Positions 54,526 to 63,828 are shown, counted from the first letter of the stretch. The stretch: DNA of 64,000 nt from Pseudobutyrivibrio ruminis AD2017 (GCF_000424305.1 NZ_AUJQ01000009.1:1-64000), one strand, 5' to 3'. Numbers and translations: made by a program. The notes: generated by a model from the letters alone, not told the origin.

Positions 54526-55038
54526 TCATCTATTTATCAAACTATTTATCATAATTTCAAGTTGTTGTTTATTATTTGTAAACAATATCAATCCGTTTGA
54601 TGAGTTTATTATAGTGATTATTTTATCTGCAAAGGTCTCTGATTCTGAAAGCAATTGATAAAGATAATCCTTGTATGAGCCATCGCATTTAAGGAATAAG
54701 GTTTGATAATTCTCAAATGGAGTAAGAACACAATTGCATTTATTCATCAAAAAGGCAATTTCTTTATCCTGGTTCATTTGAGCTTCTGTTTTATTAATTA
54801 TGAAATATCCACGCTCATCCTTTGGCATGTGTAGATTCTTAACTGCTCGTTGAACTTGCTTGGTTAAGCTGTCACTGGCAGGATATAGTGATTTAAAATA
54901 TCCCATAAAATCAGAAGCACTTTTAAAGTGTTCATTTGTACCTCGTTCTAAAACCTCTGTCATTAAAATTTTCTTAATGATTTTCTCACATTCCTTACGA
55001 GAAGGATTTTTTCTAAGCCCCATTGTTTCTTCAGACAT
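54526..55038 (-). CDS. ArgR-like regulator, divergent
   Basis: 170 residues. The N-terminal half has a winged-helix-like pattern (FKSASDFMGYFKSLYPASDSLTKQVQRAVKNLHMPKDERGYFII), and the C-terminal ~70 residues (ETFADKIITIINSSNGLILFTNNKQQLEIMINSL) follow the ArgR oligomerisation plan, where usual ArgR has ILGTIAGDDTI. Key arginine-binding GTIAGDD residues are replaced, so ligand binding is doubtful. I assign it to an ArgR-type fold by eye only. GGGGG precedes the ATG, and a TATAAT box lies at 55079-55084 without a good -35. Divergent from the AbiE-like pair. Confidence 0.4.
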   Translation of the reverse strand: MSEETMGLRKNPSRKECEKIIKKILMTEVLERGTNEHFKSASDFMGYFKSLYPASDSLTKQVQRAVKNLHMPKDERGYFIINKTEAQMNQDKEIAFLMNKCNCVLTPFENYQTLFLKCDGSYKDYLYQLLSESETFADKIITIINSSNGLILFTNNKQQLEIMINSLINR

Positions 55039-55152
55039 ATTTTACCCCCAAAAAGACATCAATTTATGTACTAAGTTAATTATAGGACAGATATAGGCTA
55101 AATAGAAGACAACAACTGTTACAAAAAAGAATGTGAAGAATTGGTTAAATAA

Positions 55153-55181
55153 TTGACATCATTTTATTTCAATGGGATAAT
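55153..55181 (+). promoter_or_regulatory. Promoter of the AbiE-like pair
   Basis: Perfect TTGACA (55153-55158), 17-nt spacer, GATAAT (55176-55181). Start near 55188, about 33 nt before the ATG. Confidence 0.75.
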
Positions 55182-55220
55182 GAAGAAAATAACCTCGTGG
55201 AGCAATTAGGAGTGGAAAAA

Positions 55221-55853
55221 ATGGATAACTTATTTTCAAGGGATGAAAAAAAGCAATACCAGCTAGAACAAATCAATGATTTGGTGGAAAACAATGGTGG
55301 CCTAATTAAAACAAGCGAGATAGAAGCTCTTGGGGTAGATTACCGAAGAGTGCTTAAGTTTGTGGAGGAAGGTTATCTAATCAGAGTAAAAAGTGGTTAT
55401 TACACTACTAAATATTTCGAATGCTCGGAAGAAGAATGGATATATAAGCTATTCGGCGAGGATGGCATTCTTACAATAGAATCTGCTTTATATGTCTATG
55501 GTTATCTTAACGATAGGCCTTATAAATGGAGCATTGCTATCAATAAAAACACGTCTAAATCGAGATTCCATATAGATTATCCAATAGTAGAGCCTTATTA
55601 TACAGAGCCAGAAGTGCTAGAGCTTGGGGTGACCGAGACTGATTTTGCCGGCGGCAAAATGAAAATCTACACAAAAGAAAGATTAATTTGTGATGTTTTA
55701 AAATACCAGGAAAAGATAGATAGAGAAATTTTCAAGCAGGGTGTATGGGCATACATCATGGATGAAAACAAGGATGTTGCCAAGCTGATGGAATATGCCA
55801 AGGAACGAAAAGTGCTTAAAAAGGTACAAACGATGGTAGGCGTGTGGCTATGA
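55221..55853 (+). CDS. AbiEi-type antitoxin/transcriptional regulator
   Basis: 210 residues from ATG 55221 (GGAG 8 nt upstream; a GTG 24 nt earlier is weak). N-terminal winged helix, LVENNGGLIKTSEIEALGVDYRRVLKFVEEGYLIRVKSGYY, is typical of AbiEi_4. The body holds ESALYVYGYLNDRPYKWSIAINKN and YTKERLICDVLKYQEKIDREIFKQGVWAYI. In type IV toxin-antitoxin systems AbiEi represses its promoter and neutralises AbiEii. The stop overlaps the next ATG (ATGA), so the pair is coupled. Confidence 0.78.
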   Translation: MDNLFSRDEKKQYQLEQINDLVENNGGLIKTSEIEALGVDYRRVLKFVEEGYLIRVKSGYYTTKYFECSEEEWIYKLFGEDGILTIESALYVYGYLNDRPYKWSIAINKNTSKSRFHIDYPIVEPYYTEPEVLELGVTETDFAGGKMKIYTKERLICDVLKYQEKIDREIFKQGVWAYIMDENKDVAKLMEYAKERKVLKKVQTMVGVWL

Positions 55854-56704
55854 TTAATCGATTGGGAATAAAGGAAAAAGCAGAAAAACTGAATATTCCA
55901 TTTAAAAATCTTTTGTCGGCAGCCGTATCTGAACTGATTATTGAGCAGCTGGCTAATGGCAGATATTGTAACGAACTATATCTGTGCAACTACAACGAAT
56001 TTAATTCTGATGTATATAAGGATTTGTGTATCACAAATATATATTATGAGTATGTGAAGGATTTAGATGAGAAAATGGCTATCCTTTACATGCGCGATAT
56101 ATTAAAAGAAATCATATCAAAGGCTGCAACAGAGGGCTTTGCAGTTACCGGTTCAGTAGATGAAAACAAGATTGTTTTGAAAATCACCGTGGATGAAATG
56201 TATGTACCACTATATCTACATTTTAGAAAACACGGCGCCAGCCAGGAACCAGAAAAGATAACCCTTCATTTGATTGCCTACGAAAACAGAACTGTAGACG
56301 TATTAATCAATTCAAAGGAAGAAGAGCTGTCAAAGCATTTGCTTGAGATTATAGAAAAGCTGGAATTGATAAATGATATGGACCATTACATGACAGCTTA
56401 CGAAATCCTTATATCAAATCCAGTGAATGGCAGAAAAGTAAAGGATAGATTATATTCACTTCTTCAGGAGAAAAATATAGTTATAGATGATACTAGAATT
56501 AAGATGCTAGAAAGCTATGGTGATTATACCTACATGAAGAAGAAGTGGAAAGTGGAATTACGACAAAAAAAGAAGTCTGACCCTCAGTGGTCAGACGTAA
56601 ATAAATGTCTTATGAACTTTTTAACACCAATCTGGGATGCTATGGAAAAGAACATGGTATTCCTTGGAGATTGGATGCCACAGCTAAAACGCTTTTTAGA
56701 TTAG
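55850..56704 (+). CDS. AbiEii-like partner protein, catalytic motif not seen
   Basis: 284 residues from ATG 55850; a GTG at 55844 is also in frame. N-terminal IPFKNLLSAAVSELIIEQLANGRYCNEL corresponds to where AbiEii has its GG-start nucleotidyltransferase signature (GGTAL...DIDF), but no such GG or early DxD is present. The C-terminal half (NGRKVKDRLYSLLQEKNI; DYTYMKKKWKVELR; PIWDAMEKNMVFLGDWMPQL) is well ordered. I believe similar pairs are common in Lachnospiraceae (memory only). It ends 4 bp inside the convergent mobA gene. A toxin role is therefore unsure. Confidence 0.6.
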   Translation: MINRLGIKEKAEKLNIPFKNLLSAAVSELIIEQLANGRYCNELYLCNYNEFNSDVYKDLCITNIYYEYVKDLDEKMAILYMRDILKEIISKAATEGFAVTGSVDENKIVLKITVDEMYVPLYLHFRKHGASQEPEKITLHLIAYENRTVDVLINSKEEELSKHLLEIIEKLELINDMDHYMTAYEILISNPVNGRKVKDRLYSLLQEKNIVIDDTRIKMLESYGDYTYMKKKWKVELRQKKKSDPQWSDVNKCLMNFLTPIWDAMEKNMVFLGDWMPQLKRFLD

Positions 56705-57318
56705 CAAACAAAATTGTGCTTAAGGATGGAAAAAACAGCATAGTAGTAAGACTGTCTGTCACTAACCTTATAAAATTGCTGTTCCATAGATACCTTTGAA
56801 ATATTGGCAATTTCCTCGGTATCAATAAGATTGGTATTACATCTTTCATGAATATATTTTTTAGTAGTGTTTTTGAAGAAGATGCTTTTGAAAAGAGGAC
56901 CAATACAGCGCTTGCTATAAACTCCGCAAACGGAATCTTCAAAATCATCTTTGAAATTAAATGTTGTAATATCATAATTATAGGACTGCTCGTATAAAAG
57001 CACAGCTGTACGAGGGTCCATAAATGGAGTATCAACAGACATAATAAATGCACGGTCCCCAGTAATCATAGTTAAGCATGAAAGAATTGCGCAGTAAGGG
57101 CCACCGTTTCGAGAAATGTCTGGTATCTCCTGAGCATCAAGGCCAAGATGAGCAAGGTCGCCCCTTTCGTTAACAGAAAGATAAACCTTATCAAAATAAG
57201 GGCTGAACTTATCATAGATATATTCAACCATAGTTTTATCTTCAAAAGGTAATAGAGCTTTTTTTGTACCCATGCGTGAGCTATCTCCGCCGCAAAGGAT
57301 TACAAGAGTCTTGTTCAT
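56701..57318 (-). CDS. mobA: Molybdenum cofactor guanylyltransferase-like protein
   Basis: 205 residues from ATG 57318 (GGAGG 6 nt upstream; an earlier frame start is less likely). The NTP-transferase motif LCGGDSSRMGTKKALLPF (~6-23) matches MobA, which adds GMP to molybdopterin; SVDTPFM holds the metal Asp. No other Moco gene or molybdoenzyme is in the window, so the substrate is an inference. It is convergent with the AbiE-like pair (4-bp overlap). Confidence 0.78.
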   Translation of the reverse strand: MNKTLVILCGGDSSRMGTKKALLPFEDKTMVEYIYDKFSPYFDKVYLSVNERGDLAHLGLDAQEIPDISRNGGPYCAILSCLTMITGDRAFIMSVDTPFMDPRTAVLLYEQSYNYDITTFNFKDDFEDSVCGVYSKRCIGPLFKSIFFKNTTKKYIHERCNTNLIDTEEIANISKVSMEQQFYKVSDRQSYYYAVFSILKHNFVC

Positions 57319-57384
57319 ATGTGCCTCCGCTATTAAGAATAAATACATTATATTGATTATTAATTAAAAATAAAAGTAAGAAAT

Positions 57385-58749
57385 ATGAGTTTAAGCAAAA
57401 GATTAGAAAATTACGCAAAATCGAATATGTACCCGTTCCACATGCCTGGTCATAAACGCAGGCTTGAGGGGTGTTACGGGATAGACATGACAGAGGTAGA
57501 GGGAGTGGATGATTTGCACGACCCATCTGATGTAATAGCAGAAGATGAAAAGAGACTAGCAAAGCTATATGGAGCTGATGAAGCTTTTATGCTAGTGGGC
57601 GGATCAACTGTTGGAAATCTATCAGCTGTTTACGCAAGTGTAAATGAAGGGGATTTAATACTGATACAAAGAAATTCCCATAAAAGTGTGTATAACGCAG
57701 CAACTCTAAGACATCTTCAGGTTGGATACATATATCCTAAGGTAGATGAAAATGGAATTTATGCGGCAGCAACCTTAGAAGAAATTCAGTTAGCTGTTGA
57801 TAAGGCTAACAAACCTGTGTCAGCAGTAGTGATAACCTCACCAACCTATGAAGGATATTATTGTGAGGTTGAAAAGATAGCAGATTATTGCCATGAAAAT
57901 AATATCATCCTTATTGTGGATGAAGCCCACGGAGCTCATCTTGGATTTCATCATGAGTTTCCACATCAAAGCGCGCAAGCTGCTGATATAACAATCACCA
58001 GTTTACATAAGACTCTGCCATCTCTTACACAGACAGCGGCAATGCTAGTAAATAAAACCAGGGTTGATGTTAGAAAAATAAGAGAGGCTTTGGATATTTT
58101 TGAAACCAGCTCTCCTAGCTATGTACTTATGGATTCAATAAGTAGATGCATAGATATAATGGAAAAATCCACAGATTACTTTGAGGAATACGTGGATAAC
58201 CTGACGGATTTTTATAAGATAAGTGGAAAGCTTAAGCACATAAAAATCATAGATGAAAATAGCCAGCTTAAGGATAAGGGCAAGCTTGTAATATCAACAA
58301 AAAATGCAGGCATTACAGGAGTAGAACTGGCAAAGATTTTAAGAGAAAAATATGAATTAGAGACAGAACTTTCAAGCTTTTCATATCTGCTTGCCATGAC
58401 TAGTATTATGGATTCAAAAGAGGGCTTTGAAAGATTAAAAAAAGCTCTAATAGAAATAGATGAAAATCTTGCTGATGGGGAGATTTGTGTACCAATCACA
58501 AAAGTCATGAAGCCTAATAAGAAGCTAGAGCTTTGGGAGGCAAAGAATGCCAAAAGTGAAGAGCTTGAAATAGAAAAAGCATCAGGTAGAATCAGCACAT
58601 CAATGGTATGCCTATATCCACCGGGAGCACCAGTGATTGTTCCAGGTGAGGAAATAACAGAAGAGGCTGTAAGTATAATCATAAGCTCCATGAATGAAGG
58701 AATCCATGTAACAGGGTTAAATAATGGGCGAATCTGCGTTGTCAAATAG
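57385..58749 (+). CDS. Orn/Lys/Arg decarboxylase family PLP enzyme (YaaO-like)
   Basis: 454 residues. MYPFHMPGHKRR at the start, VITSPTYEGYYC, DEAHGAHLGF (PLP-ring Asp) and TSLHKTLPSLTQTAAML with the PLP Lys (~214) mark the group III decarboxylase fold. It lacks the wing and long C-terminal domain of the large SpeA/LdcI enzymes, as in YaaO of Bacillus, which precedes tmk. The substrate (arginine, lysine or ornithine) is not readable. No strong ribosome site precedes the ATG (AAGTAAGAAAT). Confidence 0.85.
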   Translation: MSLSKRLENYAKSNMYPFHMPGHKRRLEGCYGIDMTEVEGVDDLHDPSDVIAEDEKRLAKLYGADEAFMLVGGSTVGNLSAVYASVNEGDLILIQRNSHKSVYNAATLRHLQVGYIYPKVDENGIYAAATLEEIQLAVDKANKPVSAVVITSPTYEGYYCEVEKIADYCHENNIILIVDEAHGAHLGFHHEFPHQSAQAADITITSLHKTLPSLTQTAAMLVNKTRVDVRKIREALDIFETSSPSYVLMDSISRCIDIMEKSTDYFEEYVDNLTDFYKISGKLKHIKIIDENSQLKDKGKLVISTKNAGITGVELAKILREKYELETELSSFSYLLAMTSIMDSKEGFERLKKALIEIDENLADGEICVPITKVMKPNKKLELWEAKNAKSEELEIEKASGRISTSMVCLYPPGAPVIVPGEEITEEAVSIIISSMNEGIHVTGLNNGRICVVK

Positions 58750-58795
58750 TAGACCGTGAATTATACTTGAGTTAGAAAATAGTAAAGAGGACATT

Positions 58796-59389
58796 ATGGG
58801 AAGTATATATTGCATCATGGGCAAAAGCTCATCAGGTAAGGACACAATATTCAAGCTTTTGCTGGGAAGGGACGATTTACAATTGAAGCGAATCGTTTCC
58901 TATACAACAAGACCAATCAGAAGCAACGAAAAACCAGGTGAAGAATATAATTACGTTTCGTTAGAAGAAAAGGATGCTCTTGTAGCATCAGGTAAGGTAA
59001 TTGAACTGCGTAAATACGATACAGTACATGGACCTTGGTTTTATTTCACAGTAGACGACGGGAAAATCGATTTAGAAAAAGATGATTATCTTGTAATAGG
59101 CACAGTTGAAAGCTTTGTAAAAATAAGGGATTACTACGGTAGTGACAAAGTTATGCCGATATATATAGAAGTAGATGATGGTCTTCGACTATCAAGAGCT
59201 CTTGATAGAGAACGCCAGCAGGCACAGCCAAAATACGAGGAAATGTGTAGACGATTTTTAGCAGACCAGCAGGATTTTTCTGAAGAAAATCTTAAGGCTG
59301 CCAAGATAACAACATTGTTTAATAACGACGAGGATAGTCAGAATACAAGCGAAAAAATCGCTCAGTTCATAAAGAACAGAAGGGGTTAG
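58796..59389 (+). CDS. Guanylate kinase-like protein
   Basis: 197 residues. P-loop GKSSSGKDT (~9-17) and [20 protein letters not shown] (~36-56), which is the GMP-binding region of guanylate kinases (TTR-PR-GE--G-DY-FVS). It departs from canonical Gmk in the P-loop (GKSSSGKD rather than GPSGVGK). In Bacillus this slot holds tmk. It might be a real guanylate kinase or a specialised family member; the housekeeping gmk is expected elsewhere. GAGGAC precedes the ATG. Confidence 0.7.
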   Translation: MGSIYCIMGKSSSGKDTIFKLLLGRDDLQLKRIVSYTTRPIRSNEKPGEEYNYVSLEEKDALVASGKVIELRKYDTVHGPWFYFTVDDGKIDLEKDDYLVIGTVESFVKIRDYYGSDKVMPIYIEVDDGLRLSRALDRERQQAQPKYEEMCRRFLADQQDFSEENLKAAKITTLFNNDEDSQNTSEKIAQFIKNRRG

Positions 59390-59390
59390 T

Positions 59391-59831
59391 ATGGATATTC
59401 GAGTAAGCGATGTAAGTCAGGTACAACCTACAGAGGGTGTGAAGCAGTCGGCGCCAGTGGACGATACTTTTAAGTTTACGTTGGCGGCAGCTATTGATGA
59501 TGCTGATTTACAGGAAAAGCTCACCAATCTATTGAATGATATAACAACCCAGGGCAAGCTATTGTCGGAGCATATGGATATCAGAGATATGAAACGATAC
59601 CGCGGACTGGTAAAGGATTTCCTTAATGAAGTGGTAAATCGTAGCCACAAATTTTCAAGAGAAAACTTCCTTGATAGACGTGGACGTCATAGAGTATACG
59701 GCATGATAAAGCTTGTTGATGAACAGATGGATGAACTGGCAACAGCACTAGTTCAGGATGAAAAGGACCACATAGATATTTTAAACAAGGTTGATGAAAT
59801 CAGAGGATTACTACTTGATATTATCACCTAG
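59391..59831 (+). CDS. yaaR: YaaR family protein (DUF327)
   Basis: 146 residues, all-helical, no signal or membrane segment. [41 protein letters not shown] is the typical DUF327 core. Found beside tmk/holB in Firmicutes. Function unknown. It begins one base after the previous stop. Confidence 0.88.
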   Translation: MDIRVSDVSQVQPTEGVKQSAPVDDTFKFTLAAAIDDADLQEKLTNLLNDITTQGKLLSEHMDIRDMKRYRGLVKDFLNEVVNRSHKFSRENFLDRRGRHRVYGMIKLVDEQMDELATALVQDEKDHIDILNKVDEIRGLLLDIIT

Positions 59832-59851
59832 AAATTGGAGAATTTTGTTAA

Positions 59852-60886
59852 ATGAGTTTTGCAGAAATCGTAGGACAGGAGGATGCTAAAAAGCTTCTGA
59901 AAAATGCAGTAATGTCAGGCAATCACAGCCACGCCTATATCCTTAGCGGGGAGAAGGGCTCAGGAAAGATGATGCTTGCAGAAGCTTTTGCCACTATGCT
60001 TCAGTGCGAAAATCCTTCAGATGATGCTTGTATGGAATGCCATAGCTGCAAGCAGTCTTTGTCTAGAAACAATCCAGACATCATCTATGTCACACGAGAA
60101 GAAGGCAAAGCAAATATAGGTGTAGACGTTGTACGTGAGAAAATCGTAAACGACGTTGATATTAAGCCATACAGCAATAAATATAAAATCTATATAGTAG
60201 ATGAAGCAGAGCGCATGAATCAGCAGGCTCAAAATGCAATTCTAAAGACAATCGAAGAGCCTCCTGAGTATGCTATCATCATTCTGCTTACAGCAAATCA
60301 TAATGCATTCCTTCAGACTATTCTTTCTAGATGTGTTCTAATCCAAATGAAATCCGTGGATACAGAAAGCATAAAAAACATTCTTAAGAATAAATACGAA
60401 ACTGTAGATTATCAGGCAAACATGGTGGCATCCTTTGCACAGGGCAATGTTGGAAAGGCCATAGCGCTTGCAACTGATTCCAGCTTTAACGATGTGAAAA
60501 ATCGTGTTGTGTCTTTGTGTAAAAAGGCAAGCAAAATGGAAGAGGTCCAGATTGCTGATGAAGTTAAGGCTATCAAAGAGGAAAACGACGCTGATAAAAA
60601 GAATGACAATCCAGATAAGTTCGAAGGTTTTATGGACCAAATGCTAGATTTAATCACCCTTTGGTTCAAAGATGTGCTATTATATAAAGCGACAATGAAC
60701 GATAATCTTATGCTATTTAAAGAGGATTCGTTTGATATACATCAGCAGGCTAATGACTGCACATACCATGGCTTGAACAATATTATCGATGCAATTGCTG
60801 CAACTCGAGCCAGATTAAATGCTAATGTCAATTTCGAATTGACGATTATGCTTCTCATAAATGCAATTAAGGAGAATACTAGATGA
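59852..60886 (+). CDS. holB: DNA polymerase III subunit delta'
   Basis: 344 residues, part of the clamp loader. P-loop GEKGSGKM (~33-40) has Met where Thr/Ser is usual, consistent with the stator role of delta' without ATP turnover. Cysteines C50, C57, C60 and C63 region (CENPSDDACMECHSC) form the zinc module. LSRCVLIQ is the SRC motif. The ATG follows GGAG by 7 nt. Overlaps ricT by 4 nt (ATGA). Confidence 0.9.
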   Translation: MSFAEIVGQEDAKKLLKNAVMSGNHSHAYILSGEKGSGKMMLAEAFATMLQCENPSDDACMECHSCKQSLSRNNPDIIYVTREEGKANIGVDVVREKIVNDVDIKPYSNKYKIYIVDEAERMNQQAQNAILKTIEEPPEYAIIILLTANHNAFLQTILSRCVLIQMKSVDTESIKNILKNKYETVDYQANMVASFAQGNVGKAIALATDSSFNDVKNRVVSLCKKASKMEEVQIADEVKAIKEENDADKKNDNPDKFEGFMDQMLDLITLWFKDVLLYKATMNDNLMLFKEDSFDIHQQANDCTYHGLNNIIDAIAATRARLNANVNFELTIMLLINAIKENTR

Positions 60887-61761
60887 TAAAGGTAATAGGT
60901 GTCCGCTTCAGAGGGGGCGGAAAGGTATATTATTTTGATCCAAATGGCGTTGATTTTAAGCGCGAGGATCAGGTTATAGTAGAGACAGTTCGCGGAGTTG
61001 AAATCGGAACAGTTTTACTTGTAGATAAGGAAATTTCCGATGATGAGGTTCCAGGACCAATCAAGAAAATCATTCGTAAGGCCACAAATGATGATGTGAA
61101 GAAGGCCGAGAAGAATATCGAAAAAGAAAAAGAGGCCATGAAGATTTGCGAGGAGAAAATCGCAAAGAGAGAGCTTGAAATGAAGCTTGTTGGCGCTGAA
61201 TATACATTTGATAATAATAAGCTTATCTTTTATTTTACAGCTGATGGCCGTATCGATTTTAGAGAGCTTGTTAAGGACCTTGCTGCAGTGTTCCACACAC
61301 GTATCGAGCTTCGTCAGATTGGTGTTCGTGATGAGACAAAGCTTATGGGCGGAATCGGAATCTGCGGAAGAGAGCTTTGCTGCAAAAGTTGGCTTGGAGA
61401 TTTTGTTCCAGTTTCCATCAAGATGGCTAAGGAGCAGAACCTGTCTCTTAATCCAACAAAGATTTCGGGAGTATGCGGTAGACTTATGTGCTGCCTTAAG
61501 AATGAGCAGGAGACTTACGAATACCTAAATAGTCGATTACCAGGTATTAACGATACAGTAACAACCCCTGAAGGAATCAAGGGAACAGTTCAGTCAGTTA
61601 ACGTACTTAGACAGACTGTTAGAGTTCTTTTCGAGGATGGAGACTTAAAGGAAGTTAAGGATTACCCTACAACAGAGCTTAAGTTTAAGCCTAGAAAGCG
61701 AAAGGTACAGGTATCTAAGGAAGAGGCTAAGGAGCTAGCTGACTTGGAGGATAGAGATTAA
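60883..61761 (+). CDS. ricT: PSP1/RicT (YaaT) family protein
   Basis: 292 residues with PSP1 domain. Cysteine pairs CGRELCCKSW and CGRLMCCLKNE (~160-205) ligate the Fe-S clusters of the RicAFT complex, which in Bacillus promotes RNase Y-dependent mRNA maturation. RicA and RicF are not in the window. It overlaps holB by 4 nt and its stop shares one base with the trmN6 start. Confidence 0.92.
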   Translation: MIKVIGVRFRGGGKVYYFDPNGVDFKREDQVIVETVRGVEIGTVLLVDKEISDDEVPGPIKKIIRKATNDDVKKAEKNIEKEKEAMKICEEKIAKRELEMKLVGAEYTFDNNKLIFYFTADGRIDFRELVKDLAAVFHTRIELRQIGVRDETKLMGGIGICGRELCCKSWLGDFVPVSIKMAKEQNLSLNPTKISGVCGRLMCCLKNEQETYEYLNSRLPGINDTVTTPEGIKGTVQSVNVLRQTVRVLFEDGDLKEVKDYPTTELKFKPRKRKVQVSKEEAKELADLEDRD

Positions 61762-62501
61762 TGGATAGTCTGATACGCGAAGATGAGCGTTTAGATGACT
61801 TGCAAATAAAAGGATATAAAATTATACAGCATCCTGACAAATTCTGTTTTGGCATGGATGCTGTCTTGCTATCAGGATTTGCTACAGTTAACGAAGGAGA
61901 AAGAGCCTTAGACTTAGGCACAGGCACGGGAATCCTTCCTATATTATTGGAAGCAAAGAATACGGGTGAGCATTATACAGGTCTTGAGATTCAGCCTGAA
62001 AGCGCTGAAATGGCAAGACGCTCAGTTTTATATAACGATTTGCAGGACAGAATTGATATAATAGAAGGTGATATTAAGGAGGCCAGCAAGATATTTGGCA
62101 AGGCTTCCATGGAAGTGGTTACCAGCAACCCACCTTACATGACAAATCACCATGGGCTGAAAAATCCTAACGACGCCAAGGCCATAGCAAGACATGAGCT
62201 GCTTTGTTCGCTAGATGATGTGGTTAGAGAATCAGCTGCAGTTTTAAAACCAAAGGGTCGATGCTATTTCGTGCATCGTCCATCAAGGCTTGTGGAAATA
62301 TTCGAAGCCATGCGAAAATATAGAATCGAGCCAAAGCGTATGAGACTTGTGTATCCATACGTTAATAAAGAGCCAAACATGGTGCTCATAGAGGGCGTCA
62401 GAGGCGGCAGACCACAGCTTACAGTGGAATCTCCATTAATAGTGTACGATGCACCAGGCAAGTATACTAAGGAAATATTAGAGATATACGGAATGAAATA
62501 A
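61761..62501 (+). CDS. trmN6: tRNA1(Val) A37 N6-methyltransferase-like protein
   Basis: 246 residues. SAM motif LDLGTGTGILPILLEA (~51-66) and catalytic VTSNPPYMT (NPPY), with the YabB/TrmN6 layout including CFGMDAVLLSGF. Modifies A37 in tRNA-Val. It follows ricT as in the Bacillus yaaT-yabA-yabB block; yabA is not present. Confidence 0.9.
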   Translation: MDSLIREDERLDDLQIKGYKIIQHPDKFCFGMDAVLLSGFATVNEGERALDLGTGTGILPILLEAKNTGEHYTGLEIQPESAEMARRSVLYNDLQDRIDIIEGDIKEASKIFGKASMEVVTSNPPYMTNHHGLKNPNDAKAIARHELLCSLDDVVRESAAVLKPKGRCYFVHRPSRLVEIFEAMRKYRIEPKRMRLVYPYVNKEPNMVLIEGVRGGRPQLTVESPLIVYDAPGKYTKEILEIYGMK

Positions 62502-62516
62502 AAGTATGAGGTAAAA

Positions 62517-63359
62517 ATGAGCGGAACAGTTTATTTAGTTGCAACTCCAATCGGAAACCTTGAGGATATGACTTTTCGCGCGGTGAGAATCCTTAAAGAG
62601 GTAGATTTGATTGCGGCAGAAGATACTAGAAATTCAATAAAGCTATTAAATCATTTTGAGATAGATACACCAATGACCAGCTACCATGAATTCAATAAGG
62701 TAGATAAAGCAATCACTCTTATTGAAAAGCTTAAAGAAGGACAAAACATTGCGGTCATTACTGATGCAGGAACTCCTGGCGTATCTGACCCAGGCGAAGA
62801 GCTGGTAAAGATGTGTTACGAGGAAGGAATTGAGGTTACATCGGTTCCTGGCCCAGCTGCATGTATCACTGCAGTAACAATGTCCGGACAGGCCTGCAGA
62901 CGCTTTGCATTTGAGGCATTTTTACCAAAAGACAAAAAAGAACGTCGAAGAGTTCTTGAAGAGACAAAGAATGAAACTAGAACAATCATCATTTATGAGG
63001 CGCCACATCATCTGATTGGTACCCTTAAGGAGCTTAGAGACGTCCTTGGTGAGGATAGAGGAATTACCCTTTGTAGAGAACTTACCAAAAAGCATGAGGA
63101 AAAAGAAAAGACTACAATTGGCGGAGCACTTAAGTCTTATGAAACTAAAGAGCCAAGAGGAGAATACGTGCTAGTTATCGCTGGCAAGTCAAAGGCCGAG
63201 GTAATAGAAGAAGCAAGAGCAGCTTTTGATGAAATGTCCATTGAAGAACACATGCAGATGTATTTAGACCAGGGCATGGATAAGAAAGAAGCTATGAAGG
63301 CAGTTGCAAAGGATAGGGGAGTTAGCAAGCGTGATATTTATAATGCGCTTCTAGATTAA
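62517..63359 (+). CDS. rsmI: 16S rRNA 2'-O-methyltransferase RsmI
   Basis: 280 residues. TVYLVATPIGNLEDMTFRAVR at the start and AEDTRNSIKLLNHF, ITDAGTPGVSDPG, VPGPAACITAV and FEAFLPKDKKER are the RsmI signatures. Methylates C1402 of 16S rRNA. AGGTAAAA precedes ATG. Completes the yaaO-yabC-like block. Confidence 0.96.
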   Translation: MSGTVYLVATPIGNLEDMTFRAVRILKEVDLIAAEDTRNSIKLLNHFEIDTPMTSYHEFNKVDKAITLIEKLKEGQNIAVITDAGTPGVSDPGEELVKMCYEEGIEVTSVPGPAACITAVTMSGQACRRFAFEAFLPKDKKERRRVLEETKNETRTIIIYEAPHHLIGTLKELRDVLGEDRGITLCRELTKKHEEKEKTTIGGALKSYETKEPRGEYVLVIAGKSKAEVIEEARAAFDEMSIEEHMQMYLDQGMDKKEAMKAVAKDRGVSKRDIYNALLD

Positions 63360-63369
63360 AGGAGAAATA

Positions 63370-63828
63370 ATGAATTTTATCGCAGATTTATTTACAAATA
63401 AGATTTTTATTGCGCCAGCATCAGCCTGGTTCTTAGCTCAAATATTAAAGGTCATTATTGATACTGTAAAATCAGGCTTCTGTAAGGAGCGTTTAATCGG
63501 CGGCGGTGGAATGCCTAGCTCACATGCTGCTACAGTAACAGGACTTGTTGTTATAACAGGAGCAATATATGGAGGCGGCTCATTTGAACTTGTAATGGCT
63601 CTGTTTTTCGCATTTATTGTTATATATGATGCGAGAGGTGTTCGCTATGAAACTCAGCGTCAGGGTATAGCATTAAATAATCTTAATGATGAAAGAAAAG
63701 AAGAAGGCAAGCAGCCACTTGATATTATCAAGTTCAAGGAAAAGCTTGGACATACTATTCCAGAGCTTGTGGCTGGCATGGTTCTTGGCGTTATTTGCGC
63801 TGTGATTGTGTATCATTTACCATTCTAG
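63370..63828 (+). CDS. DUF212 (divergent PAP2) family membrane protein
   Basis: 152 residues, about four helices. GGGGMPSSHAATVTGL (~45-60) is the PAP2-like signature, followed by YDARGVRYETQRQG and HTIPELVAGMVLG, as in YuiD-type proteins. Probably a lipid-phosphate phosphatase; substrate unknown. GGAGAAA precedes ATG. Confidence 0.88.
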   Translation: MNFIADLFTNKIFIAPASAWFLAQILKVIIDTVKSGFCKERLIGGGGMPSSHAATVTGLVVITGAIYGGGSFELVMALFFAFIVIYDARGVRYETQRQGIALNNLNDERKEEGKQPLDIIKFKEKLGHTIPELVAGMVLGVICAVIVYHLPF

